Part shown: positions 23,691 through 32,955 of the stretch, in pieces
Layout of the letters: every line of letters begins with the position of its first letter
How positions within the stretch are numbered: the first letter of the stretch is position 1
Assembly (NCBI GenBank): GCA_026914155.1
Contig: JAPPGH010000021.1
Span: forward strand, 1 to 50,038
Direction: 5' to 3'
Source of the DNA: Candidatus Palauibacter rhopaloidicola
Lineage (GTDB): Bacteria; Gemmatimonadota; Gemmatimonadetes; Palauibacterales; Palauibacteraceae
DNA length: 50,038 nucleotides
The notes under the pieces: generated by a model
Told to the model about the DNA's origin: nothing
Seen by the model: the letters and a program-made list of their open reading frames with translations, nothing else
Databases searched by the model: none
Made by a program: the position numbers and the translations under genes

Positions 23691-24451
23691 CGCTCCTCCA
23701 CGCGCGTCAGTACAACTTGGCCTCTGAAACGCGCGTCCGCACGTACGACGCGGCGATCCTCGATCTGCCCCAGCGCGATCGATACGCGGTCGAGGGCGCG
23801 CAGGGGCTCATCTCGCGGCAGAAAAACGACATCCGCGCCGGCGCCGGGCAGGAGCAGGAACCGGTATCCCCCGTCCGCCGCGGGCCCGACCTCGGAGACG
23901 AGGGACATGAAATCGCTCCGCGTGCGATCCATGCGCGACAGGGCGAGGATGAGTTCGCGCATACCCGCGTCCGCCACGAAACCGCTCTCCGTCTCGGCCG
24001 GACCCCGGACGATCGGCAGGTCGAGCGACGCCGCGGAGGGTTCGAGGGGCAGCAGGTAGCCATCTCCGCTCACGGGGCGCAGTTCGGGCGTCGCGACGAG
24101 CGCGACCGGACGCCGCTCCACGATGGCGATTTCAAGGGTACGGAAGCTCTCTCGGTGGACGGTGGCCTCGCGAACCATGGGATGGGAGCGAACGCGCGCC
24201 TCCCATCTCGCCGGGTCGTCCCACACCGATGCGTCCGGGGTCAAGGCGAGCGCCCGGATCTCGTCGGGCGGAATGTGCTCGGTCCCGACCACGCGGAGTT
24301 CCGAGATCTGAAACGCGGGCAGCGTCGTGAGGAGGCGCGGCACCCAAATGGGGACGGAAAGGCCGATCGCGGCGACCATGAGGGCGAAGAGGAGCCGGCG
24401 GCGTCCGCGGCGGGTGATGCGCCCCGAGCGTGACGGCCTGCGCTTGATCAT
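23687..24451 (-). CDS. ftsQ: Cell division protein FtsQ (DivIB)
   Basis: A 254-residue bitopic membrane protein. A basic N-terminus (KRRPSRSGRITRRGRRRLL) precedes one membrane segment (FALMVAAIGLSVPIWVP), then a POTRA domain (FQISELRVVGTEHIPPDEIR, HPMVREATVHRESFRTLEIA, ERRPVALVATP) and the beta domain that contacts FtsL/FtsB. No FtsB homologue is in the window. The ATG at 24451 overlaps the murB stop. The frame is open well beyond it, but that is murB's shadow. Sequence conservation of FtsQ is low; the POTRA pattern and gene order carry the call. Confidence 0.93.
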   Translation of the reverse strand: MIKRRPSRSGRITRRGRRRLLFALMVAAIGLSVPIWVPRLLTTLPAFQISELRVVGTEHIPPDEIRALALTPDASVWDDPARWEARVRSHPMVREATVHRESFRTLEIAIVERRPVALVATPELRPVSGDGYLLPLEPSAASLDLPIVRGPAETESGFVADAGMRELILALSRMDRTRSDFMSLVSEVGPAADGGYRFLLLPGAGADVVFLPRDEPLRALDRVSIALGQIEDRRVVRADARFRGQVVLTRVEER

Positions 24452-25341
24452 GCGGCCCCCACACGGGCGAGCTGTGCGGGCTCGAACCCCCACAGATGGA
24501 TCTCCGGCTCCAGCGCCACGCCGAGACGCGCGAGGGCGCGGCGGCGGGTTTCGGCCATGAGTCCGATCACGTCGGCGGCGCGGGCGCCGCCGAGGTTGAC
24601 GATGAAATTCGCGTGCCGCTCGTGGATCCGGGCGCCTCCGACCCGAGCCCCCCTCATTTCCACCCGGTCGACGATCGTCCAGGCGGGGGGATGCGGCGGA
24701 CCCGGGTTCTTCCATGTCGATCCGATCGAGGGCAGGTCGTAGACCTGATCCCGGACCTTTCGCTCGCGGAAACTCAGGTGCGCTTCGCGGACGGCCTCCG
24801 CTTCGGCCGGCGTCGCGTCGAGGCGCGCGCGCACGAACACCCAGTCGGCCGGCACGCTCACGTGGCGGTACATGGGCCGCGCCTCCTCGGGCCGGACCCG
24901 CACGAGTTCGCCCTCCGGCGTCACGGCTTCGGCCCATTCGACGCGATCCCAGAGCCCCTCGTCCCTCGAACCGGCGTTCATCCGCAGGCCTCCGCCGAGG
25001 GTGCCGGGAACGGCCTCCAGGAAATGAAACCCGTACCGTCCATGGCGGCGCGCGGCCTGGGCAAGCGCGGGCAGACGGGCGCCGGCGCCGGCTTCGATCG
25101 CAGTCTCCCCGACCCGGATCGCCCCGAAATCGCCCTCCAGGACGAGGACGGGTTCCGGCACCCCGCCGTCCCCGATAAGGAGGTTCGCGCCGGTCCCCAG
25201 CACGCGGCACCCGCGCCCCGACGTCTCGCACAGCGCGGCCTCCAGTTCTGCCATCGACCGCGGTCGCGCGAGCCGCGCGGCCGGCCCGCCGATCCGGTAG
25301 CGGACCAGGGGCGCGAGCGGGACATCACGCTCCCACCGCAT
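24448..25341 (-). CDS. murB: UDP-N-acetylenolpyruvoylglucosamine reductase MurB
   Basis: A 297-residue FAD enzyme that reduces UDP-GlcNAc-enolpyruvate to UDP-MurNAc. The start VPLAPLVRYRIGGPAARL is typical; the FAD site contains VLGTGANLLIGDGG and GFHFLEAVPGTLGGGLRMNA. SIGSTWKNPGPP holds the catalytic Ser, and EPEIHLWG the C-terminal Glu. ATG 25341 is chosen; it overlaps murC by 17 bases, while the frame opens at 25386. Placed between murC and ftsQ, as in many phyla. Ends in ATGA overlap with ftsQ. Confidence 0.95.
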   Translation of the reverse strand: MRWERDVPLAPLVRYRIGGPAARLARPRSMAELEAALCETSGRGCRVLGTGANLLIGDGGVPEPVLVLEGDFGAIRVGETAIEAGAGARLPALAQAARRHGRYGFHFLEAVPGTLGGGLRMNAGSRDEGLWDRVEWAEAVTPEGELVRVRPEEARPMYRHVSVPADWVFVRARLDATPAEAEAVREAHLSFRERKVRDQVYDLPSIGSTWKNPGPPHPPAWTIVDRVEMRGARVGGARIHERHANFIVNLGGARAADVIGLMAETRRRALARLGVALEPEIHLWGFEPAQLARVGAA

Positions 25342-26743
25342 CGCCCGCCCGCCGCCGGACCGCCGCGTGCGCGAGGTCGGTGACATCTCCGGCGCCCATG
25401 AAGACCAGTACCGCCTCCCCGGCGCCGACTTCCGGCGGGACGAGGTCCAGGGCGTCGTCCCGGTCGATCGGCGCCGCGGTTGCGGCGGCCCCGCCGGTGA
25501 TCAGCTCCGAGGTCACGCCCGGAAGCGGCGCTTCGCGCGCGGGATAGATGGGAAGCACCCGCGCTTCGTCCGCGGTCGTCAGCGCGCGGGTGAACGCGTC
25601 CGCAAAGTCGCGCGTCCGGGTGAACAGGTGCGGCTGAAAGACGACCGTCAACCGGGCGTCGGGATACGCTTCCCGCACGGCGGCGAGCGACGCCGCGACC
25701 TCGGTCGGATGGTGCGCGTAGTCGTCGAAGACCGTGAGGTCGGGCCACGCCGCGATCATCTCGAGTCGGCGCGCCACGCCGCGGAACTCGCTGAGTCCGC
25801 GCGCCGCCGCCCGCGGATCGCCGCCGAGCCGCAGGGTGGCGAGGCAGGCCGCCGCGGCGTTGAGCTGGTTGTGGCGCCCCGGCACGCGGAGCGTGAGATC
25901 GATCGTTCCCTCCGGCCAGGAGAGGCGCAGCGTGCGCGGCCCCGCCTCTTCGAGCCTGCACCGGGCCCCCTCCCCGAAACCGTACCCGAACCCGTTGCCC
26001 GCGCCGGAGAATCCGCACGCCTCCGCGAGTTCGCGGGCGCCTTCGTCGTCGTGGCAGTAGATGAGGCCTCCGGCGTGCCGGGTCCGCCCGGCGAACTCCG
26101 CGAACGCGGAGCGGAGGCGCTCCCAGCTTCCGTACGTGTCGAGGTGTTCGGGCTCGAGCGAGCTGATCACGGCGAGCGTGGGATGAAGTTCGAGGAAGGA
26201 ACGGTCGAATTCATCGGCTTCCACGATCGGGGGGCCATCGCCCAGCCGCGTGAACCCGTTCCACGCGTCGACCCGGCCGCCGACGAGGACGAGAGGATCG
26301 AGCCCGGCCGCGGCCGCGGCGTGCCCGGCCATCGCGGTGATCGTCGTCTTCCCGTGCGTCCCGGCGATCCCGACGAGCGGCTGCCCGTTGAGGAGGGCGC
26401 CGAGGGCCCGGGCCCGGCGCATTACCGGTATGCCGGCCAGTTCCGCGCCGACGACCTCCGGCTCGTCCGCCGGCACGGCCGAGCTTCGAACCAGCAGGTC
26501 GACCCCGCACGTGTGGGACGGCGCGTGTTCCCGCTCGACCCGGATTTCGTTCGCGGCAAGGTCTCCGAGAGCGTCCGCCGGAGCGCGGTCGCACCCGCTC
26601 ACGACGTAGCCGGCGCGGTCCAGGAGAAGCGCGAGTCCGCGCATGCCGGCGCCGCCGATCCCCATCAGGTGCACGTGCGCCCCGGCGGCGGGGAGATCCG
26701 CGGTTCCCGCCGGACGGGGCGCCCCCGCCGCCGCCCCGGTCAT
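25325..26743 (-). CDS. murC: UDP-N-acetylmuramate--L-alanine ligase MurC
   Basis: A 472-residue Mur ligase that adds L-Ala to UDP-MurNAc. The N-terminal Rossmann domain has VHLMGIGGAGMRGLALLL; the ATP loop is VGIAGTHGKTTITAMAGH near 126, and the central domain contains IVEADEFDRSFLEL and SSLEPEHLDTYG. The C-terminal domain has VFDDYAHHPTEVAASLAAVR and VVFQPHLFTRTRDF, both MurC-specific. ATG 26743 overlaps the murG stop (ATGA). First of the four ligases biochemically but last in this gene order. Confidence 0.97.
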   Translation of the reverse strand: MTGAAAGAPRPAGTADLPAAGAHVHLMGIGGAGMRGLALLLDRAGYVVSGCDRAPADALGDLAANEIRVEREHAPSHTCGVDLLVRSSAVPADEPEVVGAELAGIPVMRRARALGALLNGQPLVGIAGTHGKTTITAMAGHAAAAAGLDPLVLVGGRVDAWNGFTRLGDGPPIVEADEFDRSFLELHPTLAVISSLEPEHLDTYGSWERLRSAFAEFAGRTRHAGGLIYCHDDEGARELAEACGFSGAGNGFGYGFGEGARCRLEEAGPRTLRLSWPEGTIDLTLRVPGRHNQLNAAAACLATLRLGGDPRAAARGLSEFRGVARRLEMIAAWPDLTVFDDYAHHPTEVAASLAAVREAYPDARLTVVFQPHLFTRTRDFADAFTRALTTADEARVLPIYPAREAPLPGVTSELITGGAAATAAPIDRDDALDLVPPEVGAGEAVLVFMGAGDVTDLAHAAVRRRAGDAVGA

Positions 26744-27888
26744 GCCGCGCACCGGTCCACGAGCGTGAGCATCTCGCGGGCGATGGCGAGCGCCGCGTCC
26801 GGCCGGCCCCGGCTTGCGGCGGCCTCCGACATCCGGGCCAGGCGCCCGTCGTCGGTGAGAATATCGCGGCACAGCGACCACAGCTCGCCGGCCTCGAGAT
26901 CTCCTTCCTCGCGAACTTCCGCGGCCCCCGCCTCCGCCAGCGCGCGCGCGTTCGTCAGTTGGTGCCCCCCGGCGGACGTCGGAAGCGGCACGAGCACGGC
27001 CGGCCGGCCCGCGGCGCACAACTCGGCCAGCGACATGGCGCCCGACCGGCACAGCGCAAGCGTCACCCCACCCAACTGCCGTCCCAAGTCGTCGATGTAG
27101 GGCACGACGCGGACGCGGCCCGCGAAGGGAAGCTCCGACGTGCGCGCGGAGAGTTCGGCCGCGTGGGCCGGCCCGGCGATCCACACGACTGAGACGCCGT
27201 CCGGCCACGCCGCGGCATCCCGCGCAGCCCATTCCAGGTCTCGCAGAAAGGCGCGGTTGAGGCCGAGTGCACCCTGGCTTCCGCCGAAGACGAGGAGGTT
27301 CCGGCCCGGCGGCCAATCGAAGCGGGCGGGAGCCGAGCCGGCCGAACCGCCGGAGCCCGCCGCGCCGTCCGCTCCGGGCGCGACGGGGTTTCCCAGCGCG
27401 CTCAGGCGCGCGCGCCCCACCCGGAGCCGGGCCTCGGCCTCCGGGTAGCCGAGGTGGATCTGATCGACACCCGGCGCGAACAGGCGCGTCACGAGTCCCG
27501 GAGCCGCGTTCTGTTCCTGAATCGCCGCGGGGACTCTGTGCAGCCGGGCTCCCGCAAGCGCGGGCCCCGCCACGTATCCCCCGGTGCCCACGACGAGTCG
27601 CGGATCAAAATCCCGGAAGGCGCGCCGCACGCCGGCGATGACGGCCGGAGCCGACGCGAACAGCCGCCAGTTTCGCCATGCCCGCTGCCGGTACAGCGGT
27701 TGCAGCGGCAGAAGCCGGAACTCGTACCCAGCGTCGGGCAGCACGCGAGCCTCCAGCCCTCGCCGTCCGCCCAGGAAAACGCATTCGACTTCGGGGGCCA
27801 GCCGACCGAAGGCCGCGGCCAGGTTCAGGGCGGGATACAGGTGGCCGCCCGTGCCGCCTCCCGCGAGCAGGATACGAGGCGACGCCAT
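26740..27888 (-). CDS. murG: UDP-GlcNAc:lipid I GlcNAc transferase MurG
   Basis: A 382-residue GT-B glycosyltransferase that makes lipid II on the inner face of the membrane. The N-terminal glycine loop ILLAGGGTGGHLYPALNLA, the lipid-facing YVAGPALAGARLHRVPAAIQ and EQNAAPGLVTRL, and the donor site LVFGGSQGALGLNRAF and LALCRSGAMSLAELCAAGRP are all present. An Ala/Gly-rich insertion (GADGAAGSGGSAGSAPARF) sits before the donor domain. Starts three bases after ftsW and overlaps murC by four. Confidence 0.97.
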   Translation of the reverse strand: MASPRILLAGGGTGGHLYPALNLAAAFGRLAPEVECVFLGGRRGLEARVLPDAGYEFRLLPLQPLYRQRAWRNWRLFASAPAVIAGVRRAFRDFDPRLVVGTGGYVAGPALAGARLHRVPAAIQEQNAAPGLVTRLFAPGVDQIHLGYPEAEARLRVGRARLSALGNPVAPGADGAAGSGGSAGSAPARFDWPPGRNLLVFGGSQGALGLNRAFLRDLEWAARDAAAWPDGVSVVWIAGPAHAAELSARTSELPFAGRVRVVPYIDDLGRQLGGVTLALCRSGAMSLAELCAAGRPAVLVPLPTSAGGHQLTNARALAEAGAAEVREEGDLEAGELWSLCRDILTDDGRLARMSEAAASRGRPDAALAIAREMLTLVDRCAA

Positions 27889-27891
27889 GCG

Positions 27892-29046
27892 TCAGCATCT
27901 CCGCCGCGACGCCACGTTGAGCAGGATGCCCGTGACGCCGAGCGCGATGACGAGCCCCGTGCCGCCGGAACTGATGAAGGGGAGGCTCACCCCCGTCGTG
28001 GGCAGCAGCCCCATCGTGATGCCGATGTGTCCGAACGCCCCGATGGCGACGATCGCGGTGAGTCCGATCGCGATCAGGCGCCCGAACAGGTCCGGGGCGG
28101 ATTTCGCGACCCGAAGTCCGAGGTGCGTCCACACGAGGAAGAGGATGAGCATCGTCACCGCCCCCACGAACCCCCATTCCTCCGCGATGATCGGATAGAT
28201 GAAATCGTTCTGCGCTTCCGGCAGGTAGTGGAGCTTCTGCGTGCTCTCACCATAGCCCGCGCCCAGGATCCCGCCCGAACCGATCGCGATCTGCGCCTGC
28301 TGCAACTGGTAGCCGGCGCCGGAGGTGTCCGCCTCGGGATTGAGAAACGCCAGGATGCGCGTGAGCTGGTAGCTGTTCGAGCGCACGAGCCACCACACCC
28401 CGGCGCCGATGGGCAGCGTGAGGAGGAGGAAATGCCGGATGCGCATCCCCGCGGCGAAGAGCACGGTCGCCGCCAGCGCGGCCGTGATCAGCGTCGCCGA
28501 AAGGTGCGGCTCCGCGGCGATGAGGACGAGCAGGGGGCCGAGGACGAGGAGGAACGGGAGCACCCCGCTCAGGAAGCTGCCGAAGTTCCGCTGCTTGCGA
28601 ACGGCGAGGGCGGCCGTCCAGAAGACGACCGCCACCTTGGCCAGCTCCGAGGGCTGGAAGGTCGCGGGCCCGAGCATCAGCCAGCGGCGGGATCCGTTCC
28701 GGACGGGCGCGATGTCCGTCGTAAAGGGGAGGATCATGACGACGAGAAGTGCCCCCACCACCCCAAGGATCGGCCACGCATACCGGCGGTAGGTGCGATA
28801 GTCGACGAATGCGGCCACGATGAGCGCCACGAGACCGACGGCGGCGCGGGCCAGTTGGCTCATGAGCACGTGGTTCCCGGGCAGTCCGCTCTGCTGCGCC
28901 GCGAAGGAACTTGCGGAATAGACGGAGAGGAGCCCGAACACGACGAGGACCAGCGTGACCCCGATGAGCGCGTTTCGCACCCACGCCGGCGAGCCAGCGA
29001 ACTCCTGAACGCGCGGGAGCTCCCGCGAGATGCCGGGGTCCGTCAC
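27892..29046 (-). CDS. ftsW: Septal peptidoglycan glycosyltransferase FtsW
   Basis: A 384-residue SEDS-family polymerase with about 10 membrane segments. Conserved elements are GSRRWLMLGPATFQPSELAK, AAEPHLSATLI (the catalytic-Asp loop region), AQIAIGSGGILGAGYGESTQ, and NDFIYPIIAEEWGFVGA, followed by MGLLPTTGVSLPFISSGGTG. Works with the PBP FtsI at the septum. The GTG start at 29046 overlaps the murD stop (GTGA). The frame stays open to 29682 without protein-like sequence. Confidence 0.96.
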   Translation of the reverse strand: MTDPGISRELPRVQEFAGSPAWVRNALIGVTLVLVVFGLLSVYSASSFAAQQSGLPGNHVLMSQLARAAVGLVALIVAAFVDYRTYRRYAWPILGVVGALLVVMILPFTTDIAPVRNGSRRWLMLGPATFQPSELAKVAVVFWTAALAVRKQRNFGSFLSGVLPFLLVLGPLLVLIAAEPHLSATLITAALAATVLFAAGMRIRHFLLLTLPIGAGVWWLVRSNSYQLTRILAFLNPEADTSGAGYQLQQAQIAIGSGGILGAGYGESTQKLHYLPEAQNDFIYPIIAEEWGFVGAVTMLILFLVWTHLGLRVAKSAPDLFGRLIAIGLTAIVAIGAFGHIGITMGLLPTTGVSLPFISSGGTGLVIALGVTGILLNVASRRRC

Positions 29047-30452
29047 GTCGCCCGCTCCGAGCCCGCGCCTTCGTACGATTCCCGGACGCACCGCTCGAAC
29101 GTCCGGCCGCGCTTCCGGTAATCCGGGAACATGTCGTAGCTGGAGCAGGCCGGAGAGAAGAGGACGACATCGCCGGGATGGGCGGCCTCGCGCGCCAGGC
29201 GCACGAGCTGCGGAAACCCGCGGGCGACCTCGATCGGCGCCACATCTCCCAGTTCCCGGACGATCTGCGGCGCCGCCTCCCCGAACGCGATCAGCGCCCG
29301 CGCGTTCTCGCCCAGTGCGGGCGCGAGCGACAGATAGGACTCGCCCTTGTGCCGGCCTCCGAGGAGCGCCACGAGGGGCCGGTCGAACGCGTTGAGGGCG
29401 ACGCGGGTCGCGGAGACGTTCGTTCCCTTGGAATCGTTGATCCACAGGACGTCCTCGAACTCGCCCACCCTCTGGAGGCGATGAGGGAGCCCCTGGAAAG
29501 AGGCAAGCCCGGCTCCGATCGCCGCGGCTTCGCATCCGGCGAGCGCCGCTCCGAGACCCGCCAGGAGCGCGTTCATGACGTTGTGTACGCCGACGAGTTG
29601 CAGGTCGGCGGCCGCGATCCACGGCTGTGGCGCCCCCCCGGCGTCGAGGCGCTGGACCAGTTGCCCGGCTTCGTCCAGCCATACCCCCGGTGCCTCGTGC
29701 GGCTCGATGGAAGCGAGGTAGCGGCGTCCGGCGGCCGGTTCCGCCATGGCGAGCACGGCGTCGTCGTCTCCGTTCAGGACCCAGCGGCTGTCCTCATCGG
29801 CGTTCGCGAACAGCCGCGCCTTGTCCTCGTAGTAGCGCTCGAGACTCGAATACCAGTCGAGGTGGTCCGCGGCGAGGTTCACCAGGACCCCGATCTCGGG
29901 CCGGAACGCCTGGAGATCCGCGAGCTGAAAGGAACTCAGTTCGACCACGAGCCAGTCCGGCTGTCGTTTCATCAGCGGAATCTCGGAGAGCGGGCGGCCG
30001 ATGTTCCCCGCGGTGAGCGCGTCCACGCCGGCCTGCTGCAGCAGGTGCCCGCAGAGCGCCGTCGTCGTCGTCTTGCCGTTCGTGCCCGTGATGCCGATGA
30101 CCCGCGAGCGGAGGTGGCGATAGGCGACCTCGATTTCGGCCACGGTGGGCACTCCGGCTTCCGCTACGGTCCGCCGGATCTCGGCGGTCGGCGATATCCC
30201 GGGGCTCGTCACGACGAGATCCGCGTTCAGGATGCGCTCCACGTCGTGCCGTCCCACCTCCGCGTCGATGCCCTCGGCGGCGAGGGCTTCCACGGCCTCG
30301 CGCTGCCGCGGACCCTCGAACGCGTCGCTCGCGTACACGTCCGCTCCGAGCGCATGCAGGAGCCGCGCGGCGGCCATCCCCGACACCCCGAGTCCGAGGA
30401 CGGCCACGGGCTCGCCGGGCCCGAAGAGCGGAGCGCGGCGGTCGTCGGCCAT
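29043..30452 (-). CDS. murD: UDP-N-acetylmuramoyl-L-alanine--D-glutamate ligase MurD
   Basis: A 469-residue Mur ligase adding D-Glu to UDP-MurNAc-L-Ala. Signatures: VAVLGLGVSGMAAARLLHAL, VVTSPGISPTAEIRR, ATP loop VIGITGTNGKTTTTALCGHL near 121, TAGNIGRPL, ELSSFQLADLQAF, NLAADHLDWYSSLE and WINDSKGTNVSATRVAL. The C-terminus contains VVLFSPACSSYDMFPDYRKR, diagnostic of MurD. The ATG at 30452 shares one base with the mraY stop (TGATG), a termination-reinitiation arrangement. Cytoplasmic. Confidence 0.97.
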   Translation of the reverse strand: MADDRRAPLFGPGEPVAVLGLGVSGMAAARLLHALGADVYASDAFEGPRQREAVEALAAEGIDAEVGRHDVERILNADLVVTSPGISPTAEIRRTVAEAGVPTVAEIEVAYRHLRSRVIGITGTNGKTTTTALCGHLLQQAGVDALTAGNIGRPLSEIPLMKRQPDWLVVELSSFQLADLQAFRPEIGVLVNLAADHLDWYSSLERYYEDKARLFANADEDSRWVLNGDDDAVLAMAEPAAGRRYLASIEPHEAPGVWLDEAGQLVQRLDAGGAPQPWIAAADLQLVGVHNVMNALLAGLGAALAGCEAAAIGAGLASFQGLPHRLQRVGEFEDVLWINDSKGTNVSATRVALNAFDRPLVALLGGRHKGESYLSLAPALGENARALIAFGEAAPQIVRELGDVAPIEVARGFPQLVRLAREAAHPGDVVLFSPACSSYDMFPDYRKRGRTFERCVRESYEGAGSERAT

Positions 30453-31558
30453 CAGCGGATCTTGAGCGTCGCCAGGCCGACGAGCGCGCAGATGACGCCG
30501 ACGATATAGAAACGCGTGACGACCTGCGTCTCGGGCCAGCCGAGCTTCTCGAAGTGGTGATGGAGCGGGGCCATGCGCAGGAGCCGGCGTCCCTCGCCCC
30601 ACCGCCGGCGGCTGAACTTGAACCATCCGGTCTGGAGTATCACGGACAACCCTTCGAGGACGAACACGCCTCCGACGATGACGAGGAGGAACTCCGACTT
30701 GAGGAGAACGGCGACGGCGCCGATCGCGCCTCCGAGCGCCAGCGCCCCGGTGTCGCCCATGATGACCTGCGCCGGATGCGCGTTGAACCAGAGGAAGCCG
30801 ATCGCCGCCCCCGCCAGCGCGGCGCAGAACACCGACAGTTCCCCGGCCCCGTTCAGGTACAGGACGCCGAGGTAGGCCGACGTGTCCACCCGGCCGATCG
30901 CGTAGGCGAAGGCGCCGAAGGTGAGGGCGGCGATCGCCGCGAGTCCGGTAGCCAGCCCGTCGAGACCATCCGTCAGGTTCACGGTGTTCGCGCTTCCCGC
31001 CACGACGATGGCGACGAACAGCGGAAAGATCGCCGGAGCGAGGACGACGGTCAGATCCTTGAAGAACGGGAGCATGGTCTGCGTCGCCCCGTAGGAGGAC
31101 AGGGGCTGCCAGAGGAGGAACCCGCCGAGCGCCAGGCCCAGCACGAACTGCCAGATCAGCTTGTACCGCGCGATCAGGCCGCGCGGGTGGCGGCGCACGA
31201 TCTTCAGATAGTCGTCCATGAAGCCGATCGCGCCCATCCAGGCGGTGACGACGAGGGCGACCCACACGTAGGTGTTGTCCAGGCGTGCCCAGAGGAGGGT
31301 GGGCAAGAGACAGGCGGTGAGGATGATGATGCCGCCCATGGTCGGGGTGCCCGCCTTCACGAGGTGCGTCGCCGGCCCGTCGGCTCGCACGACCTGCCCG
31401 ATGCCGTGCTTTCTGAGTCTGCGGATCACCCCCGGCCCGATGATGAACGCGGTGAGGAGGGCCGTCACCATGGCGCCGGCCGCCCGGAACGAGATGTACT
31501 GGAACACGTTGAACAGGATATGCTGGTCCGCGAGCGGGAAGAGGAAGCGGTAGAGCAT
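30452..31558 (-). CDS. mraY: Phospho-N-acetylmuramoyl-pentapeptide transferase MraY
   Basis: A 368-residue polytopic enzyme that forms lipid I from UDP-MurNAc-pentapeptide and undecaprenyl phosphate. About 10 membrane segments. Active-site loops are GFMDDYLKIVRRHPRGL (Asp pair), NTVNLTDGLDGLATGLAA, MGDTGALALGGAIG, and the MAPLHHHFEKLGWPE histidine loop. KAGTPTMGGIIILTACLLP near the N-terminus is also conserved. Shares single bases with both neighbours' stop/start codons (TGATG at each end). Confidence 0.98.
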   Translation of the reverse strand: MLYRFLFPLADQHILFNVFQYISFRAAGAMVTALLTAFIIGPGVIRRLRKHGIGQVVRADGPATHLVKAGTPTMGGIIILTACLLPTLLWARLDNTYVWVALVVTAWMGAIGFMDDYLKIVRRHPRGLIARYKLIWQFVLGLALGGFLLWQPLSSYGATQTMLPFFKDLTVVLAPAIFPLFVAIVVAGSANTVNLTDGLDGLATGLAAIAALTFGAFAYAIGRVDTSAYLGVLYLNGAGELSVFCAALAGAAIGFLWFNAHPAQVIMGDTGALALGGAIGAVAVLLKSEFLLVIVGGVFVLEGLSVILQTGWFKFSRRRWGEGRRLLRMAPLHHHFEKLGWPETQVVTRFYIVGVICALVGLATLKIR

Positions 31559-32955
31559 CAGGCACCCCCTCCAAAACGGGTTTCCAGTTCGTCGATGACC
31601 CGCTCGAGCCGGACGCCGCGCGAACCTTTCACGAGCACGACCTCATCTCCTTCCAGGGCGTCCGCGAACGGGCGCACGGCCGCTTCGGGATCCTCCGCCC
31701 GGATCAGGGAATGACCGTGCATGCCGTCGAATGGCGCGTCGCAGAAGAGGCCCGTGGCCGCGATGATGTCGAACCCCGCGGCCCGCATCTCGTCGCCGAT
31801 CTCGCGGTGCGCCTTCGCCTCCTGCGAGCCGAGTTCGAGCATCGAGCCCGCGAACACGGCGCGGCGGCGGCCGGGGAGCAGGTCGCGGGTCTGGGCGATC
31901 GCCGCCCGGAACGAATCCGGGTTGGCGTTATAGCAGTCGGCCAGCACCGTCAGGCGCCCGATCCGGCGCAGCGCGCCGCGCAGGCCGAGCGGTTCGTAGC
32001 GCGACAGCCCCCGCGCGACCGCGTCGGACGGCACCTGCAGCGATTCCGCCAGCGCCGCCGCGATCAGCGCGTCCCGCAGGTGATGCTCGCCGCCCACGCC
32101 CAGCGCGACGCGCGTTCCGCCGCGGCGGAACTCGATCCGGTCCGCCTCGACCGTGTACGCCTCGGGTGCGAAGCCGGCGCCCGGTCCGAAGCCGGCCACG
32201 ACCGCGTCGGGCCGGTGGGCCCGGGCGGCCTCCGCGAGAATGGCGGGCTCCTCCCCCACGACGAGCGCGCCGCGGCCCGAGGCGCCGCGTGCCAGCGCCA
32301 TCTTCTCCCGCAGCACGCCCTCGACGTTGCCGAAACACTCGAGGTGCGCGGAGCCGACGGTCGTGATGACGACGTGATCGGGCCGCGCGATCTGCGCCAG
32401 CCGGGCGATCTCCCCCGGCTCGCTCGCACCCACCTCCAGGACCCAGGCGTCCGCATCGCGAGGAGCGCGCAGAATCGTGAGCGGAAGCCCCACCTGGCTG
32501 TTGTAGTTCCCCTCGGTGCGGTATACGCGGCGGGATTCGGAGAGGGCGCATGCGATCATCTCCTTCACGGTCGTCTTGCCCGAACTGCCCGTGATCGCCA
32601 CGACCGTGGCGTCGGATTCGCGCCGCGCCCGCGCCGCGAGATCCCCGAGCGCCCTCAGGGGATCGGCAACGGCGAAGTACTCCATCTCCAGCGCGGGATC
32701 TTCCCGCCCGGCGGGAACGATCGCGCCCGGCGCGCCCCGGGCCGCCGCCTGCGGGAGGAAGTCGGCGGCATCGTGCCGCGCCCCCGCGAGCGCGACGAAC
32801 AACTCCCCGGGCTTCAGCGTCCTCGAATCGCACGATACCCCGGTGTACGCGCCCTCTCCGAGGCCGTCCGTCCCCCCGGCGCCGGCGTCGTCCAGACCGA
32901 GTGCCGCCCGAATCCAGTCCGAGCGCAACGCCGGGGCCTGCGTGGCCGCCGTCAC
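31558..32955 (-). CDS. murF: UDP-N-acetylmuramoyl-tripeptide--D-alanyl-D-alanine ligase MurF
   Basis: A 465-residue Mur ligase that adds D-Ala-D-Ala. Seen: GVSCDSRTLKPGELFVALAG, ATP loop VVAITGSSGKTTVKEMIA near 122, RTEGNYNSQVGLPLTIL (MurF-specific), VLEVGASEPGEIARL, VGSAHLECFGNVEGVLREK, ADCYNANPDSFRAAI and VLVKGSRGVRLERV at the C-terminus. The GTG start at 32955 overlaps the murE stop (GTGA). The D-Ala-D-Ala ligase (ddl) that feeds this step is not in the cluster. Confidence 0.97.
   Translation of the reverse strand: MTAATQAPALRSDWIRAALGLDDAGAGGTDGLGEGAYTGVSCDSRTLKPGELFVALAGARHDAADFLPQAAARGAPGAIVPAGREDPALEMEYFAVADPLRALGDLAARARRESDATVVAITGSSGKTTVKEMIACALSESRRVYRTEGNYNSQVGLPLTILRAPRDADAWVLEVGASEPGEIARLAQIARPDHVVITTVGSAHLECFGNVEGVLREKMALARGASGRGALVVGEEPAILAEAARAHRPDAVVAGFGPGAGFAPEAYTVEADRIEFRRGGTRVALGVGGEHHLRDALIAAALAESLQVPSDAVARGLSRYEPLGLRGALRRIGRLTVLADCYNANPDSFRAAIAQTRDLLPGRRRAVFAGSMLELGSQEAKAHREIGDEMRAAGFDIIAATGLFCDAPFDGMHGHSLIRAEDPEAAVRPFADALEGDEVVLVKGSRGVRLERVIDELETRFGGGA

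Noticed and set aside
23687..32955. Apparent long fusions: 5' extensions of ftsQ, murC, ftsW, murD and murF into their upstream neighbours
   Set aside because: Homology begins at starts overlapping the previous stop (24451, 26743, 29046, 30452, 32955); the extensions are out-of-frame readings of the upstream gene.
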